64,000 bases of DNA, from contig NZ_JADDUE010000008.1 in the NCBI RefSeq assembly GCF_016526145.1, positions 62,001 to 126,000 on the forward strand. The letters run 5' to 3'. Below the pieces are notes generated by a model. That model searched no databases. It was not told the DNA's origin and worked only from the letters and a program-made list of their open reading frames with translations. Position 1 is the first letter of the stretch. The number at the start of each line of letters is the position of its first letter. This document shows positions 44,886-54,585 of the stretch, piece after piece. This DNA is from Saccharopolyspora galaxeae. GTDB lineage: Bacteria; Actinomycetota; Actinomycetes; Mycobacteriales; Pseudonocardiaceae. A program made the translations under genes and the position numbers.

Positions 44886-46766
44886 ATGGCACTGCCGGAT
44901 CTGCGGCCGGTCGAGGACTTCTTCGGCCAACCGGAACGTGCCGGCGCATCGATTTCGCCGGACGGAACGAGGATCGCCTACTTGGCGCCGTGGCGGGACC
45001 GGCTCAACGTGTGGGTCCAAGACCTCGACTCCGGTGCTCAACCCCGCTGCGTCACCGCTGATGATTCCCGCAGCGTGCTCAGCTACCAGTGGACGAACGA
45101 ACCGCGCTGGCTGCTCTACACCCAGGACGAGGGCGGCGACGAGAACTGGCACGTGCACCGGGTGGATCTGCACGACCCGGACGCCCCGGCCGTCGACATG
45201 ACCCCGTTTCCCGGCGTGCGAACCCTGGCGCTGGAACAGCCCGCCACGCGTCCCGGGAAAGCCGTCCTGCACCTGAACGCCCGCAAAGCCGCCGAATTCG
45301 ACCTGCACGAACTCGACATCGCCACCGGCGAGCTCACGCTGCTGGCGCGGAATCCCGGCGACGTCGCGTCCTGGCTCACCGCGGGCCGCGAGTTGTTCGC
45401 ACTGCGCTACACCGCCGACGGCGACATCGAGTTGTCCCGCTGGGACGGTGAAACCGCTCAACCGCACCGGATCACGACCTTCGACGGCGACGACTACCCG
45501 GTGGGCGTCTGGCCGTTCGAGATCACTCCGGACGGAACCGCGGCATGGATCGGATCCAATCGGGGAACCGACCGGACCCGCCTGGTCCGGCTCGACCTGA
45601 CCACCGGTGCCGAGACCGAGGTCGACAGCCACCCGAGCTTCGACCTCGACACCCGCGCGCACGTCTTCGCGGCCCTGCCATCGCCGCTGATCCGGCAACG
45701 GGGCACCGGCGAGCTGCTGGGCGCGCGCTATCTCGGCGAGCGCCAGGTGATCCACGCCTTCGATCCAGATTTCGCCGAGGTGCTCAAGAACCTCGAACCG
45801 CTCTCCGATGGCGATCTCGCGGAGGTCTCCTCGGACGAGAACGGCCTGCGCTGGATCGTTTCCTTCACCCGCGACCGCGATCCCGGTGTGACCTGGTTCT
45901 ACGACCACGCCACCGGTGAATGCCGGCTGCTGTTCCGCCCCTACCCGCACCTCGACCCGGATTCGCTGGCCGCGATGCACCCGGTCACGATCACCGCGCG
46001 CGACGGGCTGGCGCTGCCGTCTTATCTGACGTTGCCGGTCGGGATCGAGCCCTCCGGACTGCCGATGGTCCTGATGGTCCACGGTGGACCGTGGACGCGG
46101 GACTCGTGGGGGTGCGACAAAGCCGTGCAGTTGCTGGCCAATCGCGGCTATGCCGTGCTTCAGGTGAACTTCCGCGGCTCGACCGGCTTCGGCAAGGCCC
46201 ACATGCGGGCCGCGATCGGGGAATTCGCGGGCGCGATGCACGACGACCTGATCGACGGCGTCGACTGGGCCGTCGAGCGGGGGTACGCCGATCCGGACCG
46301 CGTCGCGATCTTCGGCGGTTCCTACGGCGGCTACGCCTCCCTGGTCGGCATCACCTTCACCCCGGACCGGTTCGCCGCGGCCATCGACTACGTCGGCATC
46401 TCGAACCTGGCCAACTTCATGCGGACGGTGCCGGAATTCGCCAAACCGGGCCTGATCGCCAACTGGTTCCGCTACGTCGGCGATCCCGGCGACCCGCAGC
46501 AGGAAGCGGACATGCTCGCCCGCTCCCCGATCACCCGGATACCCGAGATCCGCACCCCGCTGATGGTGGTGCAGGGCGCCAACGACGTCCGGGTCGTGCA
46601 AGCCGAATCGGACCTGATCGTCGACGCGCTGCGCGCCCGCGAGGCCGATGTGGACTACCTCGTCTTCCCCGACGAAGGCCACAGCTTCGTCAACCCGGAG
46701 AACCTGATCGCCATGTTCCGCGCCGCGGAGCGCTTCCTCGCGCGACACCTGGGAGGACGGGCGTAG
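44886..46766 (+). CDS. S9 family (prolyl oligopeptidase-type) peptidase
   Basis: A 626-residue serine peptidase. The N-terminal two-thirds is a beta-propeller built from repeats such as ISPDGTRIAYLAPWRDRLNVW. The C-terminal alpha/beta hydrolase domain holds the triad: Ser479 in GGSYGGYAS, Asp in QGANDVRVVQAES and His in DEGHSFVNPEN, with HGGPWTRDSWG as oxyanion segment. No signal peptide, so it should act in the cytoplasm as an acylaminoacyl-peptidase or oligopeptidase. The ATG at 44886 has AGAGGAA upstream. It stands about 175 bp after the Nramp-like gene and is probably a separate unit. Confidence 0.92.
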   Translation: MALPDLRPVEDFFGQPERAGASISPDGTRIAYLAPWRDRLNVWVQDLDSGAQPRCVTADDSRSVLSYQWTNEPRWLLYTQDEGGDENWHVHRVDLHDPDAPAVDMTPFPGVRTLALEQPATRPGKAVLHLNARKAAEFDLHELDIATGELTLLARNPGDVASWLTAGRELFALRYTADGDIELSRWDGETAQPHRITTFDGDDYPVGVWPFEITPDGTAAWIGSNRGTDRTRLVRLDLTTGAETEVDSHPSFDLDTRAHVFAALPSPLIRQRGTGELLGARYLGERQVIHAFDPDFAEVLKNLEPLSDGDLAEVSSDENGLRWIVSFTRDRDPGVTWFYDHATGECRLLFRPYPHLDPDSLAAMHPVTITARDGLALPSYLTLPVGIEPSGLPMVLMVHGGPWTRDSWGCDKAVQLLANRGYAVLQVNFRGSTGFGKAHMRAAIGEFAGAMHDDLIDGVDWAVERGYADPDRVAIFGGSYGGYASLVGITFTPDRFAAAIDYVGISNLANFMRTVPEFAKPGLIANWFRYVGDPGDPQQEADMLARSPITRIPEIRTPLMVVQGANDVRVVQAESDLIVDALRAREADVDYLVFPDEGHSFVNPENLIAMFRAAERFLARHLGGRA

Positions 46767-46780
46767 CCGCCCGGCCGGGA

Positions 46781-47614
46781 CTAGCCCGTGTTCCCGGCCT
46801 CGCGGTAGACGTTGCCGGTCGGGTTGGGGTGTGCGCCGTCGTAGAGGCCGGTGGGGCTGGTTTCGGTGGAGAGCGTGAACCAGGCGTAGCGCTCGACGAA
46901 CGGCAGTTCTTCGAGCATCGCGGTGGAGTTCCGGACGAACTCGGTTTGCTGCTGCTGGCTCGGGTAGCGCGGCGTCGCGCCGGAGAAATCGATCAGCGCG
47001 TATTCGGTGAGCCAAACCGGTTTCCGGTAGCGGTCCTGAACGGCTTGGACGTAGCTGCGCAGCTGCTCGGTCGCCGCGGGTGAGAAATCCGCGCCGTACC
47101 AGTGCAGCGGGATGAAATCGACCCGGTAGCCGCGTTCGGCCGCGCCCTGCATGAACCGGTCGAGCCAGCCGCCTTCCTGATCGGCACCGGTGGCCACCGC
47201 GGGTGCGCCCAGCCGCATCCCGGTTTCCTGCAGCTGCGGCCACAAATCGAGTGCCTGCTCGACGGACATGTTCGCCTGCTCCACCATGTCCGGTTCGTTG
47301 AAGCTCAGCAGCGTCGAGCCCGAATTCTTCGCCTCGTCCAGCTCTTGCCGGTTGACCGCATCGGCGCCCCAGATCGTCGGGACGAATTCCGTGCCCTCCG
47401 GTGCTGCGATGCCCTGCTCATCGGCGGACCAGTCGTAGAACCAGCTCGTACCGGCGTCGCCGAGCGCTTCGTCCACACCGGACACATCGGTCGCGCTGAC
47501 ACCTTTCTTGCCGGGATCTTCGACGGTTCCCGGCCCGGCTGCTGCGGCCGAGGGCGCGAGCAGCACTGCCACCACCGCCGCCAGCGCGGTCCGCAGCGAT
47601 GTCCCGGCGACCAT
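46781..47614 (-). CDS. Secreted GH128 (Asl1-like) glycoside hydrolase
   Basis: A 277-residue secreted protein. Residues 1-26 form a signal peptide (TALAAVVAVLLAPSAAAA). The mature part is the short TIM-barrel 'glycosyl hydrolase catalytic core' of GH128: SWFYDWSADEQ, EFVPTIWGAD, LLSFNEPDM with the acid/base Glu, IPLHWYG, and WLTEYALIDFSG with the nucleophile Glu. Family members cleave beta-1,3-glucan, so a fungal or plant glucan target outside the cell is likely. I chose the ATG at 47614 with GGGGGA upstream; the 47713 start adds 33 polar residues that would bury the signal peptide. Confidence 0.85.
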   Translation of the reverse strand: MVAGTSLRTALAAVVAVLLAPSAAAAGPGTVEDPGKKGVSATDVSGVDEALGDAGTSWFYDWSADEQGIAAPEGTEFVPTIWGADAVNRQELDEAKNSGSTLLSFNEPDMVEQANMSVEQALDLWPQLQETGMRLGAPAVATGADQEGGWLDRFMQGAAERGYRVDFIPLHWYGADFSPAATEQLRSYVQAVQDRYRKPVWLTEYALIDFSGATPRYPSQQQQTEFVRNSTAMLEELPFVERYAWFTLSTETSPTGLYDGAHPNPTGNVYREAGNTG

Positions 47615-47880
47615 CAAATCCCCCGATGGCAGGCCACGCCGAGGCCGAACGACGTGCGGGTACCGGCGAGCAAGCGAGCTGATTTCCGCATGAGTCCTCT
47701 TCGAGGTGTGCACGACCAGGAAAGTTCGAGAGCATCATAGGAACGCGCACGCGCCAGGTCCCGGCACGAATTTTCCCGGATTTCGCGCCGCGCCCCGGAT
47801 TCACCCGCGCAGCGGTTTCGCCCGAGTTCGGCGCACGCCGGACTGGAAGCCGAGCACCACCATCGGGAAGGAGCACCTCC

Positions 47881-49482
47881 ATGACGCGGTTCGACTACAT
47901 CATCGTCGGCGCCGGAACAGCTGGTTGCGTGCTCGCCAACCGCCTCTCCGCCGATCCCGATGTCAGCGTGCTGCTGATCGAGGCGGGCGAGCAGGACGCG
48001 AACCCGCTCATCGCCATGCCGCGCGGATTCGCCGAGCTCATCGGCGATCCCAGCACCGCGTGGCACTACCCGACTCGCCCGTTCGGACCGGCCCGGCAGG
48101 TCGAGCACTGGGTGCGCGGCAAGACGCTCGGCGGGTCCAGCTCGGTCAACGGCATGGTCTACAACCGCGGCAACCGCGCCGACCACGATGCGATCGCCGA
48201 GCTCGGCAACCCGGGGTGGGGCTGGGACGAGATGCTGCCGGTCTTCAACACGATCGAGGACAACCCGCTCGGCGCCACCGAAGCGCGCGGCGCGGGCGGC
48301 CCACTGCAGCTCTCGACCGCCGAAGGCGGTGACCCGCTGCTCGAGGACGTGCTCACCGCCGGTACCCGACTCGGCTGGCAGCGGGCGCGGGACCTCAACG
48401 AGACCGACGAGGAACGCATCGGCTACACGATGGCCACGATCCGCGACGGCCGCAGGTGCAGTGCGGCGACCGCGTTCCTGCACCCGGTCATGAACCGGCC
48501 GAACCTGACCGTCGCGCTGCGCACCGACGTCGATCGGGTCGTGCTCGACGGTGACCGGGCGTGCGGCGTGCGAGCCAGGCAGGACGGGCGGGCCGTCGAA
48601 TACGGCGCCATCCGCGAGGTGATCCTGTCCTCCGGGGCGCTCGCCACGCCGAAAATCCTTCAGCTCTCCGGGATCGGTGATCGCGAGACGCTGCGCGCCG
48701 CCGGGGTCGGCATCGCCGCGGAGAGCCCGAACGTCGGCGCCCGGATGCGCGAGCACCGCGTGCTCTACGCGCAGTTCCGGCTCGCCGAGGACATCGGGTA
48801 CAACCGGCTGCTGAACACGCCGGAGGCCCAGCAGCGGGCAATGACCGAGTACCAGGCGACCGGAGGCGGGCCGATGGCCGCGCCGTCGTTCGACATCGTC
48901 GGATTCTTCAAGACCCGCCCCGAGCTCGCCCGCCCCGACGCGCAGCTGCAAGTCGCGCCGTACTCGATGCTGCCGCCCGAACCCGGCAAGGGCATTCAGC
49001 TCGAGCAGGAGCCGGGGATGGTGTGCATCGCCTACCTGCTGCGGCCGGACAGCGCGGGCGGCGTCCGCATCACCTCGGCGGATCCGGACGCGCCGCTGGA
49101 TATCGATCCGGGGTACTTCAGCACCGAGCACGACCGAACGACCTCCGCGGCCGCCTTCCGCGTGATTCGCGGGCTGTTCGGCACCGCGCCGCTCGCGCAG
49201 CGGATCGAGCACGAGATCTCGCCCGGGGACGACGTGCAGACCGATCAGGAGATCATCGACGCCGGGTTGCTCGGCGGCGCTTGCGGTTACCACGCGAGCG
49301 GGACCGCCGCGATGGGGCCGAACGACGACGACGTGGTCGACTCGCGGCTGCGCGTGCGCGGTGTGGCCGGGCTGCGCGTAGTGGACGCCTCGGTGTTGCC
49401 GATCATGGTTTCCGGCAACCTCAACGGGCCGGTCACGGCGTTGGCTTGGCACGCGGCCGATTACATCCTCGAAGACGCCTGA
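47881..49482 (+). CDS. GMC family FAD oxidoreductase (choline dehydrogenase-like)
   Basis: A 533-residue glucose-methanol-choline oxidoreductase. Residues 4-35 are the FAD-binding Rossmann motif (IIVGAGTAGCVLANRLSADP ending LLIEAG). GGSSSVNGMVYNRG is GMC signature 1, and SSGALATPKILQLSGIG is signature 2. The catalytic His is in GGACGYHASGTAAMG, and the C-terminal NGPVTALAWHAADYI ends the fold. It oxidises an alcohol to an aldehyde; the alcohol is unknown. The ATG at 47881 has GGAAGGAG about 10 bp upstream. No clustered aldehyde dehydrogenase is seen. Confidence 0.92.
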   Translation: MTRFDYIIVGAGTAGCVLANRLSADPDVSVLLIEAGEQDANPLIAMPRGFAELIGDPSTAWHYPTRPFGPARQVEHWVRGKTLGGSSSVNGMVYNRGNRADHDAIAELGNPGWGWDEMLPVFNTIEDNPLGATEARGAGGPLQLSTAEGGDPLLEDVLTAGTRLGWQRARDLNETDEERIGYTMATIRDGRRCSAATAFLHPVMNRPNLTVALRTDVDRVVLDGDRACGVRARQDGRAVEYGAIREVILSSGALATPKILQLSGIGDRETLRAAGVGIAAESPNVGARMREHRVLYAQFRLAEDIGYNRLLNTPEAQQRAMTEYQATGGGPMAAPSFDIVGFFKTRPELARPDAQLQVAPYSMLPPEPGKGIQLEQEPGMVCIAYLLRPDSAGGVRITSADPDAPLDIDPGYFSTEHDRTTSAAAFRVIRGLFGTAPLAQRIEHEISPGDDVQTDQEIIDAGLLGGACGYHASGTAAMGPNDDDVVDSRLRVRGVAGLRVVDASVLPIMVSGNLNGPVTALAWHAADYILEDA

Positions 49483-49763
49483 CCAAGGCTGACTGCGGGA
49501 CCGCCGGCGAGGGCTGGTGCCGTTCCCCGGTCGGCGGCGTCCACCGCGTCATCACACTCGGATAGAGCAGTCCGAAATCCGCACGGCTACGGGCAGAACC
49601 TCGACTGCCCGAACACGACCAACCGTTCGTCGCAGCAACACGACCGCACAACGGAGCAACACGGGAAAATTCATTGCCTCCCAGTTACCGCCGGTGATTT
49701 CATATGCGTCCCATCGGGGAGGGATTAGCTCGGAAGAAGGAAGCAACACTGGGAGGTAAGCTC

Positions 49764-49946
49764 ATGCAAGCCGAGGTCATGCACGACGGCATCACCCACC
49801 GCGCGAACGTCTCGATCTGGGACAGCCGGGCGATCTCGCTGTGCGGCAAGGCGTTCCCGGAGCACACGTACCGGACGAAGACCTTCCACGGCAGCGTCAC
49901 CTGCCCCGACTGCAAGCACGCCAAGCGCCTCGGCAAGCGCCCCTGA
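49764..49946 (+). CDS. Small cysteine/histidine-rich (zinc-finger-like) protein
   Basis: A 60-residue protein: MQAEVMHDGITHRANVSIWD, then SLCGKAF, and VTCPDCKHAKR at the end. Three cysteines plus a histidine could bind one zinc. Short proteins with this HRANxxxWD...LCG...VTCPDC pattern appear in Pseudonocardiaceae-type genomes; the role is unknown. I chose the ATG at 49764 because GGGAGG at 49751-49756 is well spaced; the 49704 start is upstream of that site. The preceding 49483-49763 gap holds no other visible gene. Confidence 0.65.
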   Translation: MQAEVMHDGITHRANVSIWDSRAISLCGKAFPEHTYRTKTFHGSVTCPDCKHAKRLGKRP

Positions 49947-50008
49947 GCGCGGTCGCACCGCACCGTTCGCGAACCTGGCGGTCATTTCCCGGTCACCGCC
50001 GCCGTGCC

Positions 50009-50854
50009 ATGATCAACAGCATGTCGGACACGAAGCGTGCCGCGCTGTTCTCGTTCGGTGCCGAACAGTTCGCCGCGCTGCACGAATGCTGCGAACAGCA
50101 CGGCTACGCCCCCGTCGCCTACGTGCACACCGCGGCGAAGCGGCCCGGGCGGGCGCGGACCGGGAAGGCCGCCGGTGAGCTGCTCGGCTCGATACCCGGC
50201 GACGTCGACTTCCTGGTTCCCGGCAGTGCCGCGGGATTGACCGGCGCGCTGCGCGGCTACCAGGTGGATCTCGCGGTGGTCTACGGGTTCAACTGGCCGC
50301 TTCCAGCAGACCTGTTGCGGAGCCTGCCGGACGGCGCGCTCAACGTGCATCCCTCGTCGTTGCCGCGATACCGCGGTCCCGCGCCGGTGCACTGGGCGCT
50401 GCGCAACGGCGATCCGTCGATCGGCGTGACCGTGCACCGCATGACGGAGCAGCTCGACGCCGGGCCGATTCTGGCTCAACGCAGCGGAATTCCCCTCGAC
50501 GAGGAGATGACGCAAGAACTGCTGTGGGAACGGATCGAACCGGTCGTCCGGGAGCTGCTCGGCACCGCGTTGGGCCGGGTCGCGGCAGGCGATCAGGGCG
50601 AACCGCAGGACGAGTCGGCGGCCACTCGGGCCGGATACCTGGAGCCCGGTTTCTCCGTCGTCGACTGGTCGAACCGCGCCACGGACATCCACAACCAGGT
50701 GCGCACCAACCGGTTCATGCGAAGGAGCCCGACCGCGCGGCTGAACGGGAAGCAGGTGCGGATCCTGCGCACCAGCACGACTCCGGGCGACGGTGTCCGG
50801 GTCGAGTGCGCGGACGGTCCATTGTGGATAACGGATTACGCTTGCGCGGAGTGA
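50009..50854 (+). CDS. Formyltransferase-family protein (Fmt-like)
   Basis: About 281 residues with the formyltetrahydrofolate-binding Rossmann-like domain of methionyl-tRNA and sugar N-formyltransferases. Key motifs: DLAVVYGFNWPLPADLL, the catalytic Asn-His pair in NVHPSSLPRYRGPAPVHWAL, IGVTVHRMTEQLDAGPILAQ with the catalytic Asp, and a shortened C-terminal domain ending LNGKQVRILRTS. It is about 30 residues shorter than standard Fmt and opens AALFSFGAEQFAALHECCEQ, unlike the housekeeping enzyme. It is therefore probably a second formyltransferase of specialised use. The start is 50009 or 50021; neither has a clear ribosome-binding site. It converges on, and overlaps by 19 bp, the STAND gene. 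Confidence 0.78.
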   Translation: MINSMSDTKRAALFSFGAEQFAALHECCEQHGYAPVAYVHTAAKRPGRARTGKAAGELLGSIPGDVDFLVPGSAAGLTGALRGYQVDLAVVYGFNWPLPADLLRSLPDGALNVHPSSLPRYRGPAPVHWALRNGDPSIGVTVHRMTEQLDAGPILAQRSGIPLDEEMTQELLWERIEPVVRELLGTALGRVAAGDQGEPQDESAATRAGYLEPGFSVVDWSNRATDIHNQVRTNRFMRRSPTARLNGKQVRILRTSTTPGDGVRVECADGPLWITDYACAE

Positions 50855-53214
50855 TCGCGGATCCGGCGCGCGACCCGCTCGCGCATCGCCATCGCGACCG
50901 GGTCCTCGAAAGCTCTCAGACAGCCCGCGGCCTCCCGCCAGGAATCCACCGCTCGCTCCGACTCACCACCGGCTGCTGCGGCGGCTGCGAGACCATCGGC
51001 GGCCGCAGCGAGCTGCCAGTCGTCGCCCAGTTCCCGGTGGATCGCTGCTGCGCGCCGGTGGAAGTCGGCGGCGTCGCCGAAACGTCCGAGTTCGCGGTAG
51101 GTCTCACCGATGCCGTGCAGCGCCATCGCTTCCCGGCTGCGGTCGCCCAGCTGTTGCTGCAGGACCAAGGAGCGCTGGTAGGAACTCAGCGCCTCGCCGG
51201 GTGTTCCGAGCGCGCGCTGCACCCGGGCCAGCTCGGTCAGCCAGTACGCCTCCCACATGCGGTTGCCGAATTCCGCGGCGAGGGCGAGGGCTTCCGAGAT
51301 CGCCGAGTGCGCGGCCGGTGCGTCGCCCGATTCGCGCTGCGCCCGGCTGAGCAGGAACAGCGCGTTGCCTTCCCGGGCGCGGTCGCCGCGTTCCCGGTAC
51401 CTGCGCAGGGCGGTGTTCAGCTGCGCCGCGGCGGCCGGGATGTCGCCGAGTTCGCACCGGACCTCCCCGAGGTTGCACGCGGCCAATGCCTGCCAGCCGA
51501 CGTCGCCCGCTTGCCGGGCCAGGTCTGCGCAGCGTTCGAAACGCGCACGGGCCTCGGTCAGTTCCCGGGCGCGCAGCGCCACCAGGCCCAGCGCATTGAT
51601 CGAGGCGAGCAGGCCGGGCCGGTCGTCGATCTCCCGGCGGATCTCCAGCGCCGCCCGGTGGTGCCGCTCGCTGTCGGCGAGTCCGCGGCATTGCAGATGC
51701 GCTTTGCCGAGGCTCTCGTGCAGTTCCGCCGCGCCGTAGCGGTCACCGATCTGCTCGGCCGAGGCCAGCCCGATCCGGGCGGTGGTGAACCAGTCGTCGA
51801 ACTCGTTGCGGTTGGCGTGCGCGTTGCGCAGCAACGCGGCCAGTCGCCAGGAGGTTTCGTGCGCACCGTGCTCGGCCGCGGCCCGCACCACGGCGACCAG
51901 GTTCACCCGTTCCGCCTCGTACCACTCCAGCGCACGGGTGCGGTCGTCGAATGCGATCCGGTCCCCTGGCGCGAACTCCGGGCGCCGGGCGTGCGGGAAG
52001 ATCACGCCCAACGCCGAACCGGCCGAGCGCGCGTACCAGCCGAGCACTCGCCGCACGGCGAGCCACCGGTCCTGCTCGGACTCCTCGTGCAACGCCTGGT
52101 CGGCCGCGTAGGCGCGCAGCAGGTCGTGGAGCTGGTAACGACCCGGCGCACGCTGGTCGATCAAGTGCGCGCCGACCAGCACGTCCAGCAACCGCTTGGC
52201 TTGCGCGGTGGAGCCGTCCAGCAGCGCGGCCGCGGCGTCGGTGCCGAACTCCGGGCCGGGATGCAGCCCAAGCCGCCGGAACAGCCGCGCCGCGTCCTGC
52301 GGCAACGCCCGGTAGGACCAGGCGAAGACGGTGCGCACGGCGTCGGATTCCTCGTCGTCCTCGGCGGTGAGCGCGTCCCAGAGCGAGGATTCGTCGCGCA
52401 GGTCGGAGATCAGGTCCGCCAGGCTCATCAGCGGTCTGCTGGCGGCGCGTTCCGCGGCGATGCGCAACGCCAGCGGCAACCGGGCGCACAGCCGCGCCAA
52501 CTCCAGCAGTTCGGCCTGGTCATCGGCCGCGCGGTAGCTCGCGGTGAGCTCGCGCAGCAGCTCGGCGGACTCGTCCGCGGTGAGCACGCCCAAGTCGACC
52601 CGCCGCGCACCGTTGCGCACCACCAGCCCGGACAGCCGACTGCGGCTGGTCACGATCACCAGGCAATCCGAGGTCCCGGGCAGCAGCGGCCGCACCTGTC
52701 CGACCGAGCCCGCGTTGTCCAGCAGCACCAGCATCCGCTGGTCGGCCAGCCGGGAGCGGTAGAGCGCGGCGCGATCCTCCGGCTCGGCCGGGATCGACCC
52801 GGCCGGTACGCCGAGCGCGCGCAGGAAGCGGTCCAGCACTTCCCCGGCGGTCACCGGCTCGCCCGGGTCGTAGCCGCGCAGGTTCACGTACAGCTGGCCC
52901 TGCGGGAAGCGGTGCCGGACCCGGTGCGCCCAGTGCACCGCCAGCGAAGTCTTGCCGACCCCGGCGGTGCCGGTGATCACGACCACCCCGGGAGGATCGG
53001 CGTCCTCGAGGACCGCGTCGAGATCGCCCGTCTCCGCGACGCGGTTGACGAAACTCCGCACGTTCCCGGGAAGTTGCTGCGGCGTGTCGACCGGCGCGCG
53101 GTCGCCGCCGTGGAAGTGGACGTCGCCGTACACGCGTCCAGCCTGCACGACATCGGCAGCATCTCCGGAGATCTCCGAGCGGTTCCGGGACGTCCGGCCG
53201 TGCGCCTGCTCCAT
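50836..53214 (-). CDS. STAND NTPase: NB-ARC plus TPR, with short N-terminal amyloid-like motif
   Basis: A 792-residue signal-transduction ATPase. Residues 14-35 (EISGDAADVVQAGRVYGDVH) are a short Gln/Gly/Val motif. The NB-ARC follows: P-loop TGTAGVGKTS at 81-90, Walker B LVLLDNAGS near 162-170, sensor TSRSRLSGL and GLPLAL-like RLPLALRIAAE. Winged-helix elements follow at about 310-390 (YQLHDLLRAYA). Residues about 480-790 are tandem TPR repeats (helical pairs such as GEALSSYQRSLVLQQQLGDR). The architecture matches AfsR/NLR-type switches that oligomerise on a signal. No DNA-binding or enzymatic effector domain is fused, so the N-terminal motif is the only candidate output element. Confidence 0.88.
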   Translation of the reverse strand: MEQAHGRTSRNRSEISGDAADVVQAGRVYGDVHFHGGDRAPVDTPQQLPGNVRSFVNRVAETGDLDAVLEDADPPGVVVITGTAGVGKTSLAVHWAHRVRHRFPQGQLYVNLRGYDPGEPVTAGEVLDRFLRALGVPAGSIPAEPEDRAALYRSRLADQRMLVLLDNAGSVGQVRPLLPGTSDCLVIVTSRSRLSGLVVRNGARRVDLGVLTADESAELLRELTASYRAADDQAELLELARLCARLPLALRIAAERAASRPLMSLADLISDLRDESSLWDALTAEDDEESDAVRTVFAWSYRALPQDAARLFRRLGLHPGPEFGTDAAAALLDGSTAQAKRLLDVLVGAHLIDQRAPGRYQLHDLLRAYAADQALHEESEQDRWLAVRRVLGWYARSAGSALGVIFPHARRPEFAPGDRIAFDDRTRALEWYEAERVNLVAVVRAAAEHGAHETSWRLAALLRNAHANRNEFDDWFTTARIGLASAEQIGDRYGAAELHESLGKAHLQCRGLADSERHHRAALEIRREIDDRPGLLASINALGLVALRARELTEARARFERCADLARQAGDVGWQALAACNLGEVRCELGDIPAAAAQLNTALRRYRERGDRAREGNALFLLSRAQRESGDAPAAHSAISEALALAAEFGNRMWEAYWLTELARVQRALGTPGEALSSYQRSLVLQQQLGDRSREAMALHGIGETYRELGRFGDAADFHRRAAAIHRELGDDWQLAAAADGLAAAAAAGGESERAVDSWREAAGCLRAFEDPVAMAMRERVARRIRDHSAQA

Positions 53215-53251
53215 CTGCTCGGGTCACCCCCGTCGCGGCACAACCGTCACG

Positions 53252-53854
53252 TCACCGCACGCCCGGTACGAGCCCGGAGCGGTCGGCGAACGCGGCCAAC
53301 TCCTCCCCGCGGTCGTAGAGGTCCCTGATGAAGCCGCGGCAGCGCGCGATCAGTTCGGGGTCGCGGTAGCGGATTCCGCCCGCGAGCGCGCCATCGGTGT
53401 CGTAGCGGACCTCGTACATGACTTCGTCGCCGAGCGTGCAAACTTCCGGCAACGGGCCGGATTCCTCGAACCGCTCGACCTGGTCCTCGCGCACCACGCG
53501 CATTCCGGCGCCGTACTCGCTGCGCAACCGCAGCAGTTGCAGCTCCCAGCGCAGGTACGGCGTGAGCGGTTCGGCGAGCACCCGGACGCGCTTGGTGCGG
53601 AAACCGGCCTCGGCGATTCTGCGGTAGTAGTCCGCGATTTCCGGGCGCTGGTCTTCGAGGCGGTGCATCGCCTCGTCCCACGCACCGCGGGCGAACGCCT
53701 GCCAGCTCGGGCTGCGGGGTTCGGCGAAGGTCTGCTGCCGTTCCAGCTTCCAGAACCCGGCCGCGCCGATCCGCCAGAAGTGCTGCTGGAAGTCCGCCTG
53801 GTAGTCCTTCAGCGGCAACCGCGCACCGCGCGCCGCTTGCAGCAGCTCACGCAT
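53252..53854 (-). CDS. DUF6879 family protein
   Basis: A 200-residue soluble protein of a family restricted to actinomycetes: RLPLKDYQADFQQHFWRIGA-like start with FWKLERQQTFAEP, then YLRWELQLLRLRSEYGAGMR, and VMYEVRYDTDGALAGGIRYR near the C-terminus. These motifs match DUF6879, often found beside XRE/DUF397 pairs and of unknown function. Its start overlaps the end of the small gene at 53847-54230 by 8 bp, so the two are co-transcribed. They lie upstream of the STAND gene on the same strand (37-bp gap), so all three probably form one operon. Confidence 0.75.
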   Translation of the reverse strand: MRELLQAARGARLPLKDYQADFQQHFWRIGAAGFWKLERQQTFAEPRSPSWQAFARGAWDEAMHRLEDQRPEIADYYRRIAEAGFRTKRVRVLAEPLTPYLRWELQLLRLRSEYGAGMRVVREDQVERFEESGPLPEVCTLGDEVMYEVRYDTDGALAGGIRYRDPELIARCRGFIRDLYDRGEELAAFADRSGLVPGVR

Positions 53855-54230
53855 CGGGGATGTCCTCCTTGGCGGCCAGCAAGGTCGCGCGCGGCACGAC
53901 CACGAGCCGCTCGTCGGCGGCCACCATCGCCCCGTCCGGCAACCGGCCTGCGTACTCGCCGGTGAGATCGCGGCCGATCACGGCGACATCGCCGTTGGCC
54001 AGTTCCCAGACGTCCGGGCAACCGTCGTCGTCGCCGCTGGTTCCCAGTTCCCTGGCGGATTTGCCCAGCCGCCGCGCGAGCGGCGACGAAGGATCCGCCT
54101 CCCAGCTCCGGGCCATCTCCCCCACCTCCGATACCGCCAACGGCCGCGTGGAGAGCGGAATACCGGCCGTCCACAGCTCGATCGATACTGTTCGTGCCGT
54201 TACCGGCGCGTACAGTACCATGTTGATCAT
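53847..54230 (-). CDS. Small hypothetical protein preceding DUF6879
   Basis: A 127-residue soluble protein; I do not recognise a named family. It contains WEADPSSPLARRLGKSAREL, then CPDVWELANGDVAVIGRDLT and LVVVPRATLLAAKEDIPDA. The DVWELANGD-type segment resembles small actinomycete proteins encoded beside DUF6879 genes. ATGs at 54230 and 54221 are both possible, and neither has a strong ribosome-binding site. It is the first gene of the probable operon with DUF6879 and the NB-ARC/TPR protein. Confidence 0.65.
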   Translation of the reverse strand: MINMVLYAPVTARTVSIELWTAGIPLSTRPLAVSEVGEMARSWEADPSSPLARRLGKSARELGTSGDDDGCPDVWELANGDVAVIGRDLTGEYAGRLPDGAMVAADERLVVVPRATLLAAKEDIPDA

Positions 54231-54585
54231 GGTCGGCGGCGCGACCCGATCAATGTTCCAACGTTCGGAGTCGATGTCCGGCCCGGTTCGGTGAACCCAC
54301 CACGTCGATCGGTCGCCGCTGTTCGGGTCAACCGCAGGTGATTTCCTGGGCGGCCACCGCTACCGAGTACCCGGTCAGCGAGGAAGTCCAGGCGCTGATC
54401 TCCAGTGCGTTCGGCACGATGCAGGCCCGCAACTCATCTACTTGGACGGGAAGACCGCCTACTTTGCAACCTCCGCCACCGCCGCGAACGCGCTGAGACG
54501 ATTCCACGGGTGCACTGTGCGCCGGCCGGCGGGCCACCGGATCCGGTCGTCCGGTGAACGCGGCTTCTGTTCCACTATGGACGAT

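Noticed and set aside
50524-53328. A 934-codon plus-strand frame opposite the NB-ARC/TPR gene
   Set aside because: It is the antisense shadow of a high-GC gene. It has no recognisable domain and has extreme Arg/Val/Gly composition; the minus-strand product has clear NB-ARC and TPR motifs.
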